DNA from: Chloroflexota bacterium
GTDB lineage: Bacteria > Chloroflexota > Anaerolineae > B4-G1 > SLSP01
Reading direction: 5' to 3'
DNA length: 5,403 nt
NCBI GenBank assembly: GCA_012798275.1
Contig: JAAZNO010000516.1
Coordinates: forward strand, 1 to 5,403
Part shown: piece by piece, positions 5,183 to 5,403 of the stretch
Layout: every line of letters begins with the position of its first letter
Numbering within the stretch: position 1 is the first letter of the stretch
Position numbers and translations under genes: made by a program
Notes under the pieces: model-generated
What the model saw: only the letters and a program-made list of their open reading frames with translations
Told to the model about the DNA's origin: nothing
Databases searched by the model: none

Positions 5183-5403
5183 ATGATCCACACATTTGAA
5201 CTTGAAGTGACGGCGATGGCGCATGGCGGCGATGCCATCGGCAAGTATCAGGGCCGCACGGTGTTCGTGCCGTTCGCCATCCCCGGCGAGAGGGTGCGCG
5301 TGGAACTGGTGGAGGAACGCAAACACTTCATCCGCGCGCGCTTGCTGGACGTGCTCGAGCCTGCACCGGTGCGCGTGTCGCCGCTGTGCCCTTACTTCGG
5401 GCG
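5183..5403 (+). CDS. rlmD: 5' part of a TRAM-domain RNA (uracil-C5)-methyltransferase, RlmD/RumA type; cut by the window edge
   Basis: The first 73 residues are present and the frame is open at the end. They form a TRAM beta-barrel: FELEVTAMAHGGDAIGKYQG at 5-24, then RTVFVPFAIPGERVRVELVE at 25-44. The EPAPVRVSPLCPYFG segment (59-73) leads into the first cysteine (C69) of the 4Fe-4S cluster typical of this family. Such enzymes use S-adenosylmethionine to methylate C5 of a uracil in 23S rRNA (RlmD, RlmC, RlmCD) or tRNA (TrmA-type). The TRAM domain binds RNA. ATG 5183 is chosen because GAGGA (5173-5177) lies 5 nt upstream; an in-frame ATG at 5171 would add four residues and lacks a ribosome-binding site. 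It lies 90 bp after the SPFH gene in the same direction. The exact target cannot be told without the catalytic half, so the symbol is tentative. Confidence 0.8.
   Translation, partial: MIHTFELEVTAMAHGGDAIGKYQGRTVFVPFAIPGERVRVELVEERKHFIRARLLDVLEPAPVRVSPLCPYFG

Noticed and set aside
1..5403. Mobile element, defence system, CRISPR array or tRNA.
   Set aside because: I saw no transposase or integrase, no spaced identical repeats, no cloverleaf and no target-site duplications. The CPBP gene alone is not evidence of a defence island.

Overview
The window looks like a chromosomal, moderately GC-rich stretch of housekeeping and membrane-protein genes from a free-living bacterium. My best guess is Chloroflexota, perhaps Anaerolineae. 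That rests only on protein character, the GTG start of rpsO, the composition and the short phased intergenic repeats, so it is a weak inference. I see no transposase, phage gene, CRISPR array, tRNA or rRNA.

Minus-strand block (about 3094 down to 20). A good sigma70-type promoter (TTGCAA, 16 bp spacer, TATACT) reads into a short leader and rpsO (ribosomal protein S15, GTG start). A 222-bp structured intergenic region follows, then pnp (polynucleotide phosphorylase, full length). After a 121-bp spacer built largely of octamer-phased repeats there is a 57-residue acidic ORF of unknown function. The order rpsO-pnp is the classical bacterial arrangement. In E. coli both genes are autoregulated through mRNA structure, and this window has RNA structure in the matching places: competing helices in the rpsO leader, a 12-bp hairpin with a loop-complementary 3' segment just after rpsO, and a nested 73-nt stem-loop ending about 20 nt before the pnp Shine-Dalgarno.

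Divergent plus-strand block (about 3179 to the end). First comes a CPBP/CAAX-protease-family membrane protein with altered active-site motifs, behind a perfect TATAAT. A candidate terminator and a fresh promoter then precede an SPFH/band-7 (stomatin/prohibitin-like) membrane-anchored coiled-coil protein. The last gene is the 5' end of a TRAM-domain RNA uracil-C5 methyltransferase (RlmD/RumA type), cut by the window edge.

The minus-strand genes serve translation and RNA turnover. The plus-strand genes appear to be separate units: two membrane proteins, possibly in membrane protein quality control, and an rRNA modification enzyme. I found no convincing new multi-gene system. The most interesting content is the RNA structure around rpsO-pnp and the small acidic ORF.
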